Source: Candidatus Blautia intestinigallinarum (GTDB lineage Bacteria; Bacillota; Clostridia; Lachnospirales; Lachnospiraceae). Taken from it: a DNA stretch of 64,000 bases. This document shows positions 33,991 through 42,421 of this stretch, in pieces (within the stretch, counting starts at the first letter, position 1; every line of letters starts with the position of its first letter). The stretch covers positions 62,001 to 126,000 of the forward strand of contig DXIX01000016.1 in assembly GCA_019112635.1 (NCBI GenBank). Reading direction: 5' to 3'. The notes beneath the pieces were generated by a model that saw only the letters and a list, made by a program, of their open reading frames with translations, was not told the origin of the DNA and ran no database searches. A program made the position numbers and the translations under genes.

Positions 33991-34009
33991 GATGACAAGG
34001 AGCAGTTGA

Positions 34010-34708
34010 ATGACAAACGAACAATATTATGATTTTATACAGCCGTACCACAATGCCAACGAGATCATGCGCATGAAGCTGGAGGTGCTGAATCATAATT
34101 TATATCTGAAATCCTCACAGCCCATCCATCACATTCAGGTGCGGGTGAAGGAGAAACGAAGCATCGAGGAGAAGCTGGCGAGAATGAATTACTCGGACAG
34201 CGTGCAAAATGCAAAGGACCATCTGTTGGATGTGGCAGGGATCCGTGTGATCTGTTATTTCGTGGATGACATCCACAACCTGGTCAATGCCCTGAAGAGG
34301 CACGGGGAATTGATTGTGATCCGTGAGAAGGATTACATCTCGAATCCCAAGCCGAACGGTTACCGCAGTTACCATATGATTGTGGGAGTTCCTGTGTACT
34401 ATCTGGACACAATGGAGTATTTTCCGGTAGAGATCCAGTTTCGGACCATGGCCATGGATTTCTGGGCAAGCATGGAACACCGGATCTGTTACAAAAAGCA
34501 GCCGGAGCACCGGGAAGAGCTGGCTGCGGCATTTCAGCAGTACGCACAGGTGCTGGAGAACATTGAGGAACAGTTCGAGACTTACAATGAGACTGGACGT
34601 CTGGGAGATGTACATGAGCCAGAGATTCCATGGTGGCGGATGCTGGCTGAGGAAGAGGAGCGGCGAGAGACGGAGAAAAATTCACAGAGAATCCAGGATG
34701 TTAAATAA
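34010..34708 (+). CDS. Small alarmone synthetase (RelQ/YjbM type GTP pyrophosphokinase)
   Basis: A 232-residue protein with only the (p)ppGpp synthetase domain: no hydrolase, TGS or ACT part. Diagnostic motifs are DVAGIRVICYFVDDI, NPKPNGYRSYHMIV (the G-loop), PVEIQFRTMAMDFWASMEH and a charged C-terminal helix with Glu-rich stretches. Family members transfer pyrophosphate from ATP to GDP or GTP and are usually controlled by transcription and allosterically by pppGpp. Start ATG after AAGGAG. The leader carries a long stem-loop (33924-33990) that may modulate expression. Single-gene unit. Confidence 0.92.
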   Translation: MTNEQYYDFIQPYHNANEIMRMKLEVLNHNLYLKSSQPIHHIQVRVKEKRSIEEKLARMNYSDSVQNAKDHLLDVAGIRVICYFVDDIHNLVNALKRHGELIVIREKDYISNPKPNGYRSYHMIVGVPVYYLDTMEYFPVEIQFRTMAMDFWASMEHRICYKKQPEHREELAAAFQQYAQVLENIEEQFETYNETGRLGDVHEPEIPWWRMLAEEEERRETEKNSQRIQDVK

Positions 34709-34791
34709 TTGCAGAGGAAAGGCATTTTCCCGTAAAGAATTTAAAAAGATGACCGGTTTTCCGGAAAAATCTTCATAAGATGAAAAAGAAC

Positions 34792-34821
34792 TTTACAAGA
34801 GCACTTTTGTCATATTATACT
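34792..34821 (+). promoter_or_regulatory. Promoter of citrate synthase gene
   Basis: TTTACA (34792-34797), an 18-bp spacer and TATACT (34816-34821). Transcription from about 34828 gives a leader of about 120 nt with a stem-loop at its 5' end. Confidence 0.6.
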
Positions 34822-34834
34822 AAAGTGAAGTAAG

Positions 34835-34864
34835 GGACGGATCCGGCAGATGACGGGTTCGTCC
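34835..34864 (+). promoter_or_regulatory. Stem-loop at the 5' end of the gltA leader
   Basis: GGACGGATCC and GGGTTCGTCC form 10 pairs (two G-U) around a 10-nt loop. No U run follows. It could protect the 5' end of the mRNA. Confidence 0.4.
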
Positions 34865-34950
34865 TCTTAGTACATGTTGTTTGCGCGAAAGGCAGGAAGT
34901 GTGAGGGGCTCATTTCGCTGATCCTTATCCGTGAACCCAGAAAGGATGGT

Positions 34951-36408
34951 ATGGAAGAAGTGAAAGCAAACTATATGAATGACAAATTGAAAGGACTGGC
35001 GGAGTACTGGAACAAAGAGGGGCGGATTGACCCGAATCTTTACATAGAGTATGATGTCAAGCGCGGACTTCGTGACGCGAACGGACAAGGTGTGCTCACT
35101 GGATTGACGGAGATTTCTGACGTCAATGGATACGAAACCGTGAACGGGAGAAAATATCCGGCAGACGGCCGGTTATATTATCAGGGATATAATGTCAAAG
35201 ATCTGATCAACAATACAGAGAATCCAAAGTTTGCCTTTGAGGAAGTGACTTATCTTTTGCTGTTCGGTTCTCTTCCCACGAAAGGGCAGTTTCAGGAGTT
35301 CCTGGAGATTCTCAGTCATTACCGGGAACTGCCGGATAATTTTGTGCGCGAGGTAATCATGCAGTCGACCAGCGCGAATATGATGAATATGCTGCAGAAA
35401 TCGGTATTGACGCTCTACTCTTATGACGCGGAGCCGGATAATATTTCTCTTTTGAATGTATTGGATCAGTCTCTGCGTCTGATTGCGCAGATGCCGCTGA
35501 TCTCCGTGTATGGATATCAGGCTTACCGGCATTACCACAAAAGAGAGCATCTGATTATCCGTTATCCTCTGCCGGAATTGTCCACAGCAGAGAATATTCT
35601 GCGCTTGCTGAGAAACAATGGGGAATACACAGAGCTGGAGGCGAAGGTTCTGGATGTGGCGCTGGTTATCCACGCGGAACACGGCGGCGGTAACAACTCC
35701 ACCTTTTCCACCCATGTAGTCTCCTCCACAGGAACGGATACTTATTCCGCGGTGGCGGCTTCCCTGGGATCTTTAAAAGGACCAAAGCACGGCGGTGCGA
35801 ATTTGAAAGTGCAGGAGATGTTCCAGGATATCAAGACACACATCAAAGACTGGAGCGATGAGAAAGAGATCCGCAGCTATCTGGACGCGATGCTGGATAA
35901 GAAAGTGTTTGACCACAGCGGATTGATCTATGGAATGGGCCATGCAGTCTATACACTGTCAGACCCAAGGGCGGTGATTCTGAAGAAATATGCCAAGGCA
36001 CTTGCCCAAGAGAAAGGAAGAGAGGAAGAGTTTGCCCTGTATGAGCGGGTGGAGAAGATTGCGGCGCAAGCTCTCGCAGCCAAGAGACAGCTTCCCAAGC
36101 CGGTCTGCGCGAATGTGGACTTCTACAGCGGATTCGTATACACAATGCTTCGCCTGCCGCAGGAGCTGTTCACGGCGATCTTTGCTATTGCACGTATCTC
36201 CGGCTGGTGCGCACACCGTATGGAAGAGCTGACCAGTGCCAGCAAGATCATCCGTCCGGCTTATAAGTATGTGGGACATCACAGAGTTTATGAGAAGATG
36301 TCACTGAGGACCAACGGGCAGATTCCTGTGAGTGTGAACCCTGTGCCGGAGGAAAAGAAAGAAGAACAAAGCGAAGAAAAAGAGGATAAAAAAGAAGAGA
36401 AAAAATAA
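34951..36408 (+). CDS. gltA: Citrate synthase
   Basis: Condenses acetyl-CoA and oxaloacetate to citrate, the entry to 2-oxoglutarate and glutamate in an organism that shows pyruvate carboxylase and PFOR nearby. 485 residues, at the long end of the family because of an N-terminal extension and a Glu/Lys-rich tail (EEKKEEQSEEKEDKKEEKK). Catalytic regions are visible: VIHAEHGGGNNST (His), KGPKHGGANLKV (His) and the aspartate near VCANVDFYSG. LIYGMGHAVYTLSDPRA is also typical. Start ATG lies close after GAAAGGATGGT; another ATG follows at 34975. Confidence 0.93.
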   Translation: MEEVKANYMNDKLKGLAEYWNKEGRIDPNLYIEYDVKRGLRDANGQGVLTGLTEISDVNGYETVNGRKYPADGRLYYQGYNVKDLINNTENPKFAFEEVTYLLLFGSLPTKGQFQEFLEILSHYRELPDNFVREVIMQSTSANMMNMLQKSVLTLYSYDAEPDNISLLNVLDQSLRLIAQMPLISVYGYQAYRHYHKREHLIIRYPLPELSTAENILRLLRNNGEYTELEAKVLDVALVIHAEHGGGNNSTFSTHVVSSTGTDTYSAVAASLGSLKGPKHGGANLKVQEMFQDIKTHIKDWSDEKEIRSYLDAMLDKKVFDHSGLIYGMGHAVYTLSDPRAVILKKYAKALAQEKGREEEFALYERVEKIAAQALAAKRQLPKPVCANVDFYSGFVYTMLRLPQELFTAIFAIARISGWCAHRMEELTSASKIIRPAYKYVGHHRVYEKMSLRTNGQIPVSVNPVPEEKKEEQSEEKEDKKEEKK

Positions 36409-36451
36409 AAAATTCTGCCTGGCGGGGATTCCTGTCAGGCAGAAATTTTTT
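36407..36451. terminator. Bidirectional terminator between gltA and luxS
   Basis: AAATTCTGCCTG pairs with CAGGCAGAAATTT around GCGGGGATTCCTGT, with U runs on both strands. Confidence 0.9.
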
Positions 36452-36463
36452 ATCCATGATTTC

Positions 36464-36943
36464 TTATTCCGGATAGGTCAGCCGGTCTGGTGTGATGTGG
36501 TAGAGAACCTCATCCAGATATTTCTTTGCCAGATATTTTGCCATGCCAAGATTCATATCCAGGTAATTGCCGCAGTCTTTCGGGGCGGCTCCAGGAATCT
36601 CACCTTCGAAATCACGGATGAACTCAAAGGTCTCAATCATCAGAGGAACGATATCCTTGGACTCATAATCACCATTCAACAGAAGATAATTTCCTGTGCG
36701 GCATCCCATAGGTCCCCAGTAGATTACCCGGTCTTTGAATTCGGGCTGATTTCTTAAGTAGGTGGCAGCCAGATGCTCGATGGTGTGAAGCTCCGCGGTG
36801 TTCATCACAGGCTCCTCGTTGGGGGAGGTCATACGGATGTCAAAAGTGGTGATGACGCTGTCCCCCACCTGATCTTTGCGGGACACGTAGATGCCCGGCT
36901 GCAGTTTTATATGGTCAACGGTAAAGCTGGCTATTTTTTCCAT
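36464..36943 (-). CDS. luxS: S-ribosylhomocysteine lyase (AI-2 synthase)
   Basis: Splits S-ribosylhomocysteine into homocysteine and DPD, the precursor of autoinducer-2, as part of the activated methyl cycle. 159 residues, normal. Metal ligands are His53 and His57 in ELHTIEHLAA and Cys124 in KDCGNYLDM; the active-site Cys81 lies in GPMGCRTGNY. ATG 36943 is chosen because AAAGGAG precedes it by 8 nt; the in-frame extension to 36967 has no site. The nucleosidase gene (pfs) is not adjacent. Confidence 0.96.
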   Translation of the reverse strand: MEKIASFTVDHIKLQPGIYVSRKDQVGDSVITTFDIRMTSPNEEPVMNTAELHTIEHLAATYLRNQPEFKDRVIYWGPMGCRTGNYLLLNGDYESKDIVPLMIETFEFIRDFEGEIPGAAPKDCGNYLDMNLGMAKYLAKKYLDEVLYHITPDRLTYPE

Positions 36944-37038
36944 GAAAAAGACTCCTTTCGTTTGCATTTTCTTACCTATTTTAGCAGAAAAGGCGGTCTG
37001 TTACAAGAAAGAATCTGGCAAAACAAAGGCAAGAAAGC

Positions 37039-37067
37039 TTGCATTTTGTCGAAAAAATCGATACAAT
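37039..37067 (+). promoter_or_regulatory. Promoter of xpt
   Basis: TTGCAT (37039-37044), a 17-bp spacer and TACAAT (37062-37067). The leader is only about 30 nt, so there is no room for a purine riboswitch. Confidence 0.6.
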
Positions 37068-37103
37068 AGGTTAAACAATTAAGGGAAAGCAGGGGAGAAA
37101 CGT

Positions 37104-37691
37104 ATGCAGATATTAAAAGATCGAATTCGCAAGGATGGAAAGATTAAAGAAGGTAATGTGCTGAAAGTGGACAGCTTTCTGAATCATCAGATGGACATTC
37201 ACTTGTTTGAGGAGATTGGAAAGGAATTCAAACGGCGCTTTGAAGGCGAGAGGATCAATAAGATTCTGACCATTGAGGCATCCGGGATTGGGATTGCCTG
37301 TCTGACTGCACAGGCTTTTGGCGTTCCTGTAGTTTTCGCGAAGAAAAACCAGACCAAGAATATCGCGGGAGACGTGTACACCACCAAGGTGGAATCTTTC
37401 ACCCATGGCAGAGTCTATGATATTATTGTGGCGAAGGAATTTCTGGGAGAGGGAGACAGAGTGCTCCTGATCGATGATTTTCTGGCAAACGGAATGGCTC
37501 TGGAAGGACTTGTGGAGCTGGTACAGATGTCCGGGGCAGAGCTGGTGGGAGCCGGAATTGTCGTTGAGAAAGGATTTCAGCAAGGAGGAGATCTTCTGCG
37601 TTCCCAGGGAATCCGTATTGAGTCGCTGGCAGTGATCGAATCCATGAACGAGAAGACCGGAGAGATTGTTTTCCGGGATGAATTAGAATAA
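37104..37691 (+). CDS. xpt: Xanthine phosphoribosyltransferase
   Basis: Salvages xanthine to XMP using PRPP. 195 residues, the usual Xpt length. Family marks: [30 protein letters not shown], the lysine-rich [11 protein letters not shown] and the PRPP loop [14 protein letters not shown]. Many Firmicutes control xpt by a guanine riboswitch; the short leader here shows none, so regulation must differ. Start ATG after GGGGAG; terminator at 37698-37741. Single-gene unit. Confidence 0.94.
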   Translation: MQILKDRIRKDGKIKEGNVLKVDSFLNHQMDIHLFEEIGKEFKRRFEGERINKILTIEASGIGIACLTAQAFGVPVVFAKKNQTKNIAGDVYTTKVESFTHGRVYDIIVAKEFLGEGDRVLLIDDFLANGMALEGLVELVQMSGAELVGAGIVVEKGFQQGGDLLRSQGIRIESLAVIESMNEKTGEIVFRDELE

Positions 37692-37697
37692 TAAAAA

Positions 37698-37741
37698 ATC
37701 GGAAGAAGTTACACTTATGAGTAACTTTCTTCCGGTTTTTT
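37698..37741 (+). terminator. Terminator after xpt
   Basis: CGGAAGAAGTTAC pairs with GTAACTTTCTTCCG around ACTTATGA (one bulge), then TTTTTT. Confidence 0.9.
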
Positions 37742-37771
37742 GTGTAATAAAAGACGTTTCACAGGGAAATG

Positions 37772-38656
37772 TCATTCCCAGGCTTTCTGGAAATCCTCCG
37801 GCACGGGCGCTTGAAGACACAGAGCTTCCCCTGTGACAGGATGGGAGAAGTCAAGCTGGTAGGAGTGGAGTGAGACTCGGGAGATCCGGCTGTAATCCGG
37901 GTTATAGAGATAGTCCCCAAGCAGAGGGTATCCCAGATATTTCATGTGTACCCGGATCTGATGGGTGCGGCCCGTCTCCAGGCACAGCTGTACGAGGGAA
38001 AGACCATTCCGGGTGTCCAGACGCTGGAAATGGGTGCGGGCGTCAGAACCAGTCTGAAAATTTACCTCCCGCTCGATGACCGACCCTTCTTTTCTGGAGA
38101 TGGGGGCATCGATGAGGCCTTTCTCGGGACAGATTCCCTGAACCAGTGCCAGGTAGGTACGGTGAATCTGCCTTTTTTGCATGGCAGAAGATAAGAGTGC
38201 GGCACTGTAGGCATGTTTGGCCAGAATCAGTGCGCCCGTAGTATCCCGGTCCAGCCGGTTGATGCAGCGATAGATGAAGGATTCCCCCTGGGACTGAAAA
38301 TAGTAGGCGACTCCGTTAGCCAGGGTATTTCTGTAATTTCCCATGGAAGGATGGATGGGCATGTCTGCGGGTTTGTTCAGAACCAGGATGTCCTCGTCCT
38401 CATAGAGAATGTTCAGCTTCATGGGCGTGGCAGGAATCTTTTCCGAGGATTTCTCTTCCACAAGGTGGATGTCCAAAGAATCACCGGCGTGAAGGCGACA
38501 GCTGCCATAGACGGATTCCCCGTTTCTCAAGATGCCCTGTTCGGTTCTTTTCAACTGCAAAAGAAGTCCCCGGGAGTACCCCAGGGATCGGAGATAGTCA
38601 TATATGGTTGTCCCTTCCTGATCTTCTGTGATCAGATAGTGAAAGCGTCGTTCCAT
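37772..38656 (-). CDS. RluA family pseudouridine synthase
   Basis: A 294-residue RNA modification enzyme. An N-terminal S4-like RNA-binding part (about 10-75: LLLQLKRTEQGILRNGESV) precedes the catalytic domain. The catalytic aspartate lies in INRLDRDTTGALILAK; CLETGRTHQIRVHMKYLGYPLLGDYLY is the C-terminal family block. The substrate (rRNA or tRNA position) cannot be told from sequence. It starts after GAGGAG, 6 bp downstream of the DUF2304 gene, as last gene of a minus-strand run with two glycosyltransferases. Confidence 0.92.
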   Translation of the reverse strand: MERRFHYLITEDQEGTTIYDYLRSLGYSRGLLLQLKRTEQGILRNGESVYGSCRLHAGDSLDIHLVEEKSSEKIPATPMKLNILYEDEDILVLNKPADMPIHPSMGNYRNTLANGVAYYFQSQGESFIYRCINRLDRDTTGALILAKHAYSAALLSSAMQKRQIHRTYLALVQGICPEKGLIDAPISRKEGSVIEREVNFQTGSDARTHFQRLDTRNGLSLVQLCLETGRTHQIRVHMKYLGYPLLGDYLYNPDYSRISRVSLHSYQLDFSHPVTGEALCLQAPVPEDFQKAWE

Positions 38657-38662
38657 CGTTGT

Positions 38663-39031
38663 TCACTCCTCTTTATCGTTTTCCTGATGTGTCAATTCCT
38701 GCAGTCTCCGGCTGAGAAGCGCCACTTCCTGGGTAAGCCTTGTGATTCTCCGGGAAAGTCTGGAGACAGCCATAGTCAGGGAGAAGATTACCAGCAGAGA
38801 AAAGCAGAATCCCAGAAAAAACAGCATATTGACCGGCACTTCAATTCCCAGAAGACGGGCAAGCAGGCTGGTGATTCCAGGAAAAAGGTCCAAAATAAGA
38901 ATTCCTGCTCCCAGAAGTATCCAGGACAGAGCATATTTCAGGTCCAGTTTGTTTTTCCGGATCAGGTTTGTCAAAAGAAAGAAACCGATCAGGATAATCA
39001 CAGCAATGATGATTTGAAGTTTGAGATTCAT
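38663..39031 (-). CDS. DUF2304 family small membrane protein
   Basis: A 122-residue protein with three probable membrane helices (about 3-22, 31-50, 62-85) and a charged coiled tail (RLSRRITRLTQEVALLSRRLQ). It resembles the DUF2304 family that commonly accompanies GT2 dolichol/undecaprenyl-phosphate glycosyltransferases. ATG 39031 has AAAGGA 6 nt upstream; the longer frame to 39064 overlaps the GT2 gene. It starts 14 bp after the GT2 stop. Probably a membrane partner for the GT2 enzyme (inference from context). Confidence 0.8.
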   Translation of the reverse strand: MNLKLQIIIAVIILIGFFLLTNLIRKNKLDLKYALSWILLGAGILILDLFPGITSLLARLLGIEVPVNMLFFLGFCFSLLVIFSLTMAVSRLSRRITRLTQEVALLSRRLQELTHQENDKEE

Positions 39032-39044
39032 AGACATTCCTTTC

Positions 39045-39734
39045 TCAGTGGCGGATCCACTCAATGAGGATGGCCAGTGAAACTTTTATCATGTAGTAAA
39101 TGGAGTTTCCAGGAGAGATGGAAGAGACACCGCCGGTGCGTTCCCGCATGATTACTGGAATCTCCACGATTTTTTTCTTCCGGTGCAGTACGCAGACGGC
39201 GCTCTCCGGTTCGGGATAGTCCTTCGGATAATGTCTGGCGAACAGCCCGATCACATCCCGGTTCACCAGCCGGAGTCCAGAAGTGGGATCTGTGATGGTC
39301 TTTCCTGTCAAAAGATGGATCAGCCAGGTAAAATACCGGATTCCCAGACGCCGGGTGAAGGAAGACTGAAATCCTTCCTTTCGGATAAAGCGGGAGCCGA
39401 TGACCATGGAGGCATGTTCCCTCTGCAGTGTGTTCAGCATGGTCTCCAGAAAGGCGGGGTCATGCTGCCCGTCTCCGTCCACCTGCACGGCCGTGTCATA
39501 GCCTTTTTCCCAGGCGTAGAGATAACCGGTCTGAACGGCTCCGCCGATGCCAAGGTTGATGGGCAGATTGATATGCGGATAATGATTGCGCTCACAGATC
39601 TGCCGGGTGTGGTCGGTGGAACAGTCATTGATGACGATGTAGTCAAAGAGCGTTGTCTTTGCTTTCAGATTCTCTATGGTTTTTTCAATATTTTCTTCTT
39701 CATTATAGGCAGGAATAATTACTAAATTTTTCAT
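39045..39734 (-). CDS. Glycosyltransferase family 2
   Basis: A 229-residue GT-A fold enzyme: LVIIPAYNEEENIEKTI, VINDCSTDHTRQIC, NLGIGGAVQTGYLYAWEKGYD, metal motif QVDGDGQHDP and DPTSGLRLVNRDV. This is the DPM1-like group that makes polyprenyl-phosphate sugars. It lacks C-terminal membrane helices, which the neighbouring DUF2304 protein could supply. It lies 20 bp downstream of the GT4 gene. Donor sugar and product are unknown. Confidence 0.9.
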   Translation of the reverse strand: MKNLVIIPAYNEEENIEKTIENLKAKTTLFDYIVINDCSTDHTRQICERNHYPHINLPINLGIGGAVQTGYLYAWEKGYDTAVQVDGDGQHDPAFLETMLNTLQREHASMVIGSRFIRKEGFQSSFTRRLGIRYFTWLIHLLTGKTITDPTSGLRLVNRDVIGLFARHYPKDYPEPESAVCVLHRKKKIVEIPVIMRERTGGVSSISPGNSIYYMIKVSLAILIEWIRH

Positions 39735-39754
39735 GTTCTCATCTCTGTATTTCT

Positions 39755-40891
39755 TCAGATTTTCTGAATACGGTCTGTGACGATTTTCCAGGTGAAATGG
39801 CTGGCCAGGCGTTCATATGCCCGGGCAGCTGCTTCCTGGCGTTCCCGCGGATGGGAAAGTGCCCAGAGCAGCCCTTCCTGGATGGAACCCTCTGTGAGTT
39901 CCGGCAGGATGCGGGCGTACCGGTCATCGGGAAGTAATTCGCGGGGACAGGCAGAATCTGTCACCACGATGTAATTTTTGCATGCTGCCGCCTCCAGCAG
40001 AGAAGTGGAGAAGCCCTCTGATACGGAGGGCAGGCAGAAGATGTCAGAGTTTCCCAGAAGATCCACAATCTCGCCGGAGTCAAGACGTCCCAGAAGAAGA
40101 ATGTGGGAATCGGACTGCTTTTTCAGTTCTTCTTCCAGATCTCCGTCACCGGCGATGCACAGGTAAGTATCCGGATATTGGCTGCGGACCTTTTTGAATG
40201 CCTGAACCAGAGGAAGAAGACCCTTTTCTGCCAGGAGTCTTCCGGTGAAGGTAATCACATCCGCCTGGTCTGGAATACCATATTCCTCGCGGAAGTTTCG
40301 CACCGGGTGTGCCAGCCTTCGTTGGATCTCATCCAGATCAATGGCGTTGTACAGAGCGCCCTTTGCCTGGATATGAAAGTGCCTCAGCCACTGGATACTT
40401 GCCCGGGAGACTCCATAGTAATCCTTGCACAAAAGTTTCAGGATTCCTGTGAACAGATGCTCATACCAGCCGCCCACAGTATCCCAGAAGGGATTGTGCA
40501 CCGTCAGGTGACTGGAACCATGGTCAATGACAATGGTTTTCGCCCTCTGTCTTCTGCCGAAGAGAACACCATAGAGAGAGTGGGGATAGAAGCGGGTGTT
40601 CACGATTACTTTATCAAAATGTTTTTTCATCAGTGTGCGGTGAATTTTGCGAAAGTCACCGCCGGGCCACAGAACCGGAAAACGTCCGTCCAAAAGATTG
40701 ATACAGGGAAAACGATAGACAGGAATTCCGTCCATCTTCTCGTAGGAGGGAAGCCGTTGCACATTGGATGTGACAATGACTGCCTGATCTCCCCGGCGGA
40801 TCAGTTCCTTGGCCAGATGATACGTATACCGCTCCACTCCTCCCAGATGGGGAAAATACTGAGCGGCGAAAATGCAATAATTCTGATTCAT
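39755..40891 (-). CDS. Glycosyltransferase family 4
   Basis: A 378-residue GT-B fold enzyme. The N-terminal acceptor domain starts FAAQYFPHLGGVERYTYHLAKEL (GGVERY is typical of GT4). The C-terminal donor domain shows TFTGRLLAEKGLLPLVQAF, LCIAGDGDLEEEL and the E-x7-E motif SEGFSTSLLEAAA. It should retain anomeric configuration and use a nucleotide sugar to extend a lipid-linked or surface glycan. First gene of the GT4-GT2-DUF2304-RluA run; the ribosome site is AAAGG before ATG 40891. Confidence 0.9.
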   Translation of the reverse strand: MNQNYCIFAAQYFPHLGGVERYTYHLAKELIRRGDQAVIVTSNVQRLPSYEKMDGIPVYRFPCINLLDGRFPVLWPGGDFRKIHRTLMKKHFDKVIVNTRFYPHSLYGVLFGRRQRAKTIVIDHGSSHLTVHNPFWDTVGGWYEHLFTGILKLLCKDYYGVSRASIQWLRHFHIQAKGALYNAIDLDEIQRRLAHPVRNFREEYGIPDQADVITFTGRLLAEKGLLPLVQAFKKVRSQYPDTYLCIAGDGDLEEELKKQSDSHILLLGRLDSGEIVDLLGNSDIFCLPSVSEGFSTSLLEAAACKNYIVVTDSACPRELLPDDRYARILPELTEGSIQEGLLWALSHPRERQEAAARAYERLASHFTWKIVTDRIQKI

Positions 40892-41022
40892 CTTTTATGA
40901 TACCTTTTCAAATTGAATTTCAAAGAATGTCTGCCAGCTTGTGCACAGAAGCCGAAATGAGTCGAGAAAAACAGATTCTGGCCGACGTTATTATGATAGC
41001 ACACTCCGTGAGGAAAATAAAG

Positions 41023-41069
41023 GGAGCGTTTGAAGTCCGCAGCCGTATTTTGCAGATTTCAAACGCTCC
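41023..41069 (-). terminator. Terminator after the sigma/anti-sigma pair
   Basis: GGAGCGTTTGAA and TTCAAACGCTCC are exact complements over 12 bp (loop 23 nt). On the minus strand CTTTATTTTCC follows. The 40892-41083 gap otherwise holds only the upstream region of the GT4 gene. Confidence 0.75.
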
Positions 41070-41083
41070 TGAAAAGTTATGGA

Positions 41084-42421
41084 TCAGGATACAGGATCCG
41101 GATGCAAAGTTACATGGTAGAAACATCGCTCCTCGAGGAGAGTGCTCCATTTATCCTCAGGCGCTTTGTTCTCGTTGTTGTAGTAATTATCGTCGCCTTT
41201 GAGTTCATCCATGTACTCGATGTAATCCAGAATGTAGATATCGATGGTGGAGATATCCCGGTCCTGAACGGTATAAAAAGCACAGTTGCCAAAAGAATCG
41301 TTGTAAGGGAGACGATTGCCGTCGGCATCCAGGGCCACACAGAAATAATCGTAGGAAGCTACCTCAGGGCTATAGAGATCATTGACTACCAGCTCATAAG
41401 GGGTCACAATCACATCTGCCAGGCCCACACCTTTATCATTGAGTTCATTGACTTCGATGACCTGAGTCCGGGATTTGTCTACGGTCAGATCCAGAGAGAA
41501 ATCCCATTGCCCATCGTACCAGTATTGTTCATATTTGTTCGGATGGGTTAAATACTCTTCCGGCATCTGAGACATGACGGCATTGAATTCCTCATCGGAC
41601 ATGGCGGCGAGCTCTTCTTCGGTATAACCGCTGTCCCAGTGCTTGGGATTGGCCAGATCACCGAGAACCTGCTCAATGCTGAAATCCAGATGAATCTGGT
41701 CAGGGATTTCCTCGTATCCCTGGGAATCATGATAGTCCAGTCTCTCCTGCAAAGGAAGTCTGAGAATGCAGGAATAAGAGTTCTCATTCAGAAAACTTCC
41801 CTCGGTGTAATAAGGAAGGTAGTAGTTCTCGTCTTCGCTTTCCCGGAAATCCATCTTCGACTGGATGGAAAGGCAGAGAGTCTGGTTTCCCCATTGGTCC
41901 GTGAAGGTATCCGGGAAGGGCTCTTCATTTTCTATAAGGACTGTCAGGTAGACAGCCAGGGGATCGGCATACACTTCCGATAGAGTGATGGTGAGACCGT
42001 CATAAGTCTGACTGAACGCTTCCGAGGTGTTCTGACCGTCAGAAGGGGTAAGGTTGTCATCAGACTGCAGTCCGTCCTCTGTCTGGGACTGCAAAGGTGT
42101 GGCGTAATCCTCAAAATTACCAAAGAAACTGACTTTGTCCTGGAGCAGGCTAAAGAGACTTCCGATTCCGGGAAGGTTTTCGGCCATGACCGGGTTGGTG
42201 AGAAACAGGATCATACAGAAGAAAAAAGCGGCGGCCGCACAGCCCAGGGCGATGCTGGCTTTTTTCATCCACCGGTAAGGAGAGCGAATGACTTCTTCCT
42301 GAGAGATTTGTCCGCTTTGTATCTGAAGATAAGCCTGGTGAACTTTCTTTTCCACAACATCCGGAATCGGAGTATCCTTTTGAAGTTGTTCCTGAAGCTG
42401 TTTTTCAGTAAATGATTTCAT
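41084..42421 (-). CDS. DUF4179 protein, probable ECF anti-sigma factor
   Basis: A 445-residue single-pass membrane protein. The N-terminal 50 residues (FTEKQLQEQLQKDTPIPDVVEKKVHQAY) should be cytoplasmic and bind the sigma factor. A membrane helix spans about 62-80 (ALGCAAAAFFFCMILFL). The outer part is large: NLPGIGSLFSLLQD, TYDGLTITLSEVYADP and LDYIEYMDELKGDDNYYNN fit DUF4179/RsiV-like sensors. Its ATG overlaps the sigma-factor stop (ATGA). Signal-triggered release of sigma is the family pattern; the trigger is unknown. Confidence 0.85.
   Translation of the reverse strand: MKSFTEKQLQEQLQKDTPIPDVVEKKVHQAYLQIQSGQISQEEVIRSPYRWMKKASIALGCAAAAFFFCMILFLTNPVMAENLPGIGSLFSLLQDKVSFFGNFEDYATPLQSQTEDGLQSDDNLTPSDGQNTSEAFSQTYDGLTITLSEVYADPLAVYLTVLIENEEPFPDTFTDQWGNQTLCLSIQSKMDFRESEDENYYLPYYTEGSFLNENSYSCILRLPLQERLDYHDSQGYEEIPDQIHLDFSIEQVLGDLANPKHWDSGYTEEELAAMSDEEFNAVMSQMPEEYLTHPNKYEQYWYDGQWDFSLDLTVDKSRTQVIEVNELNDKGVGLADVIVTPYELVVNDLYSPEVASYDYFCVALDADGNRLPYNDSFGNCAFYTVQDRDISTIDIYILDYIEYMDELKGDDNYYNNENKAPEDKWSTLLEERCFYHVTLHPDPVS

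Noticed and set aside
36968-37103. Purine riboswitch upstream of xpt
   Set aside because: The predicted leader is about 30 nt and I see no three-way-junction sequence.
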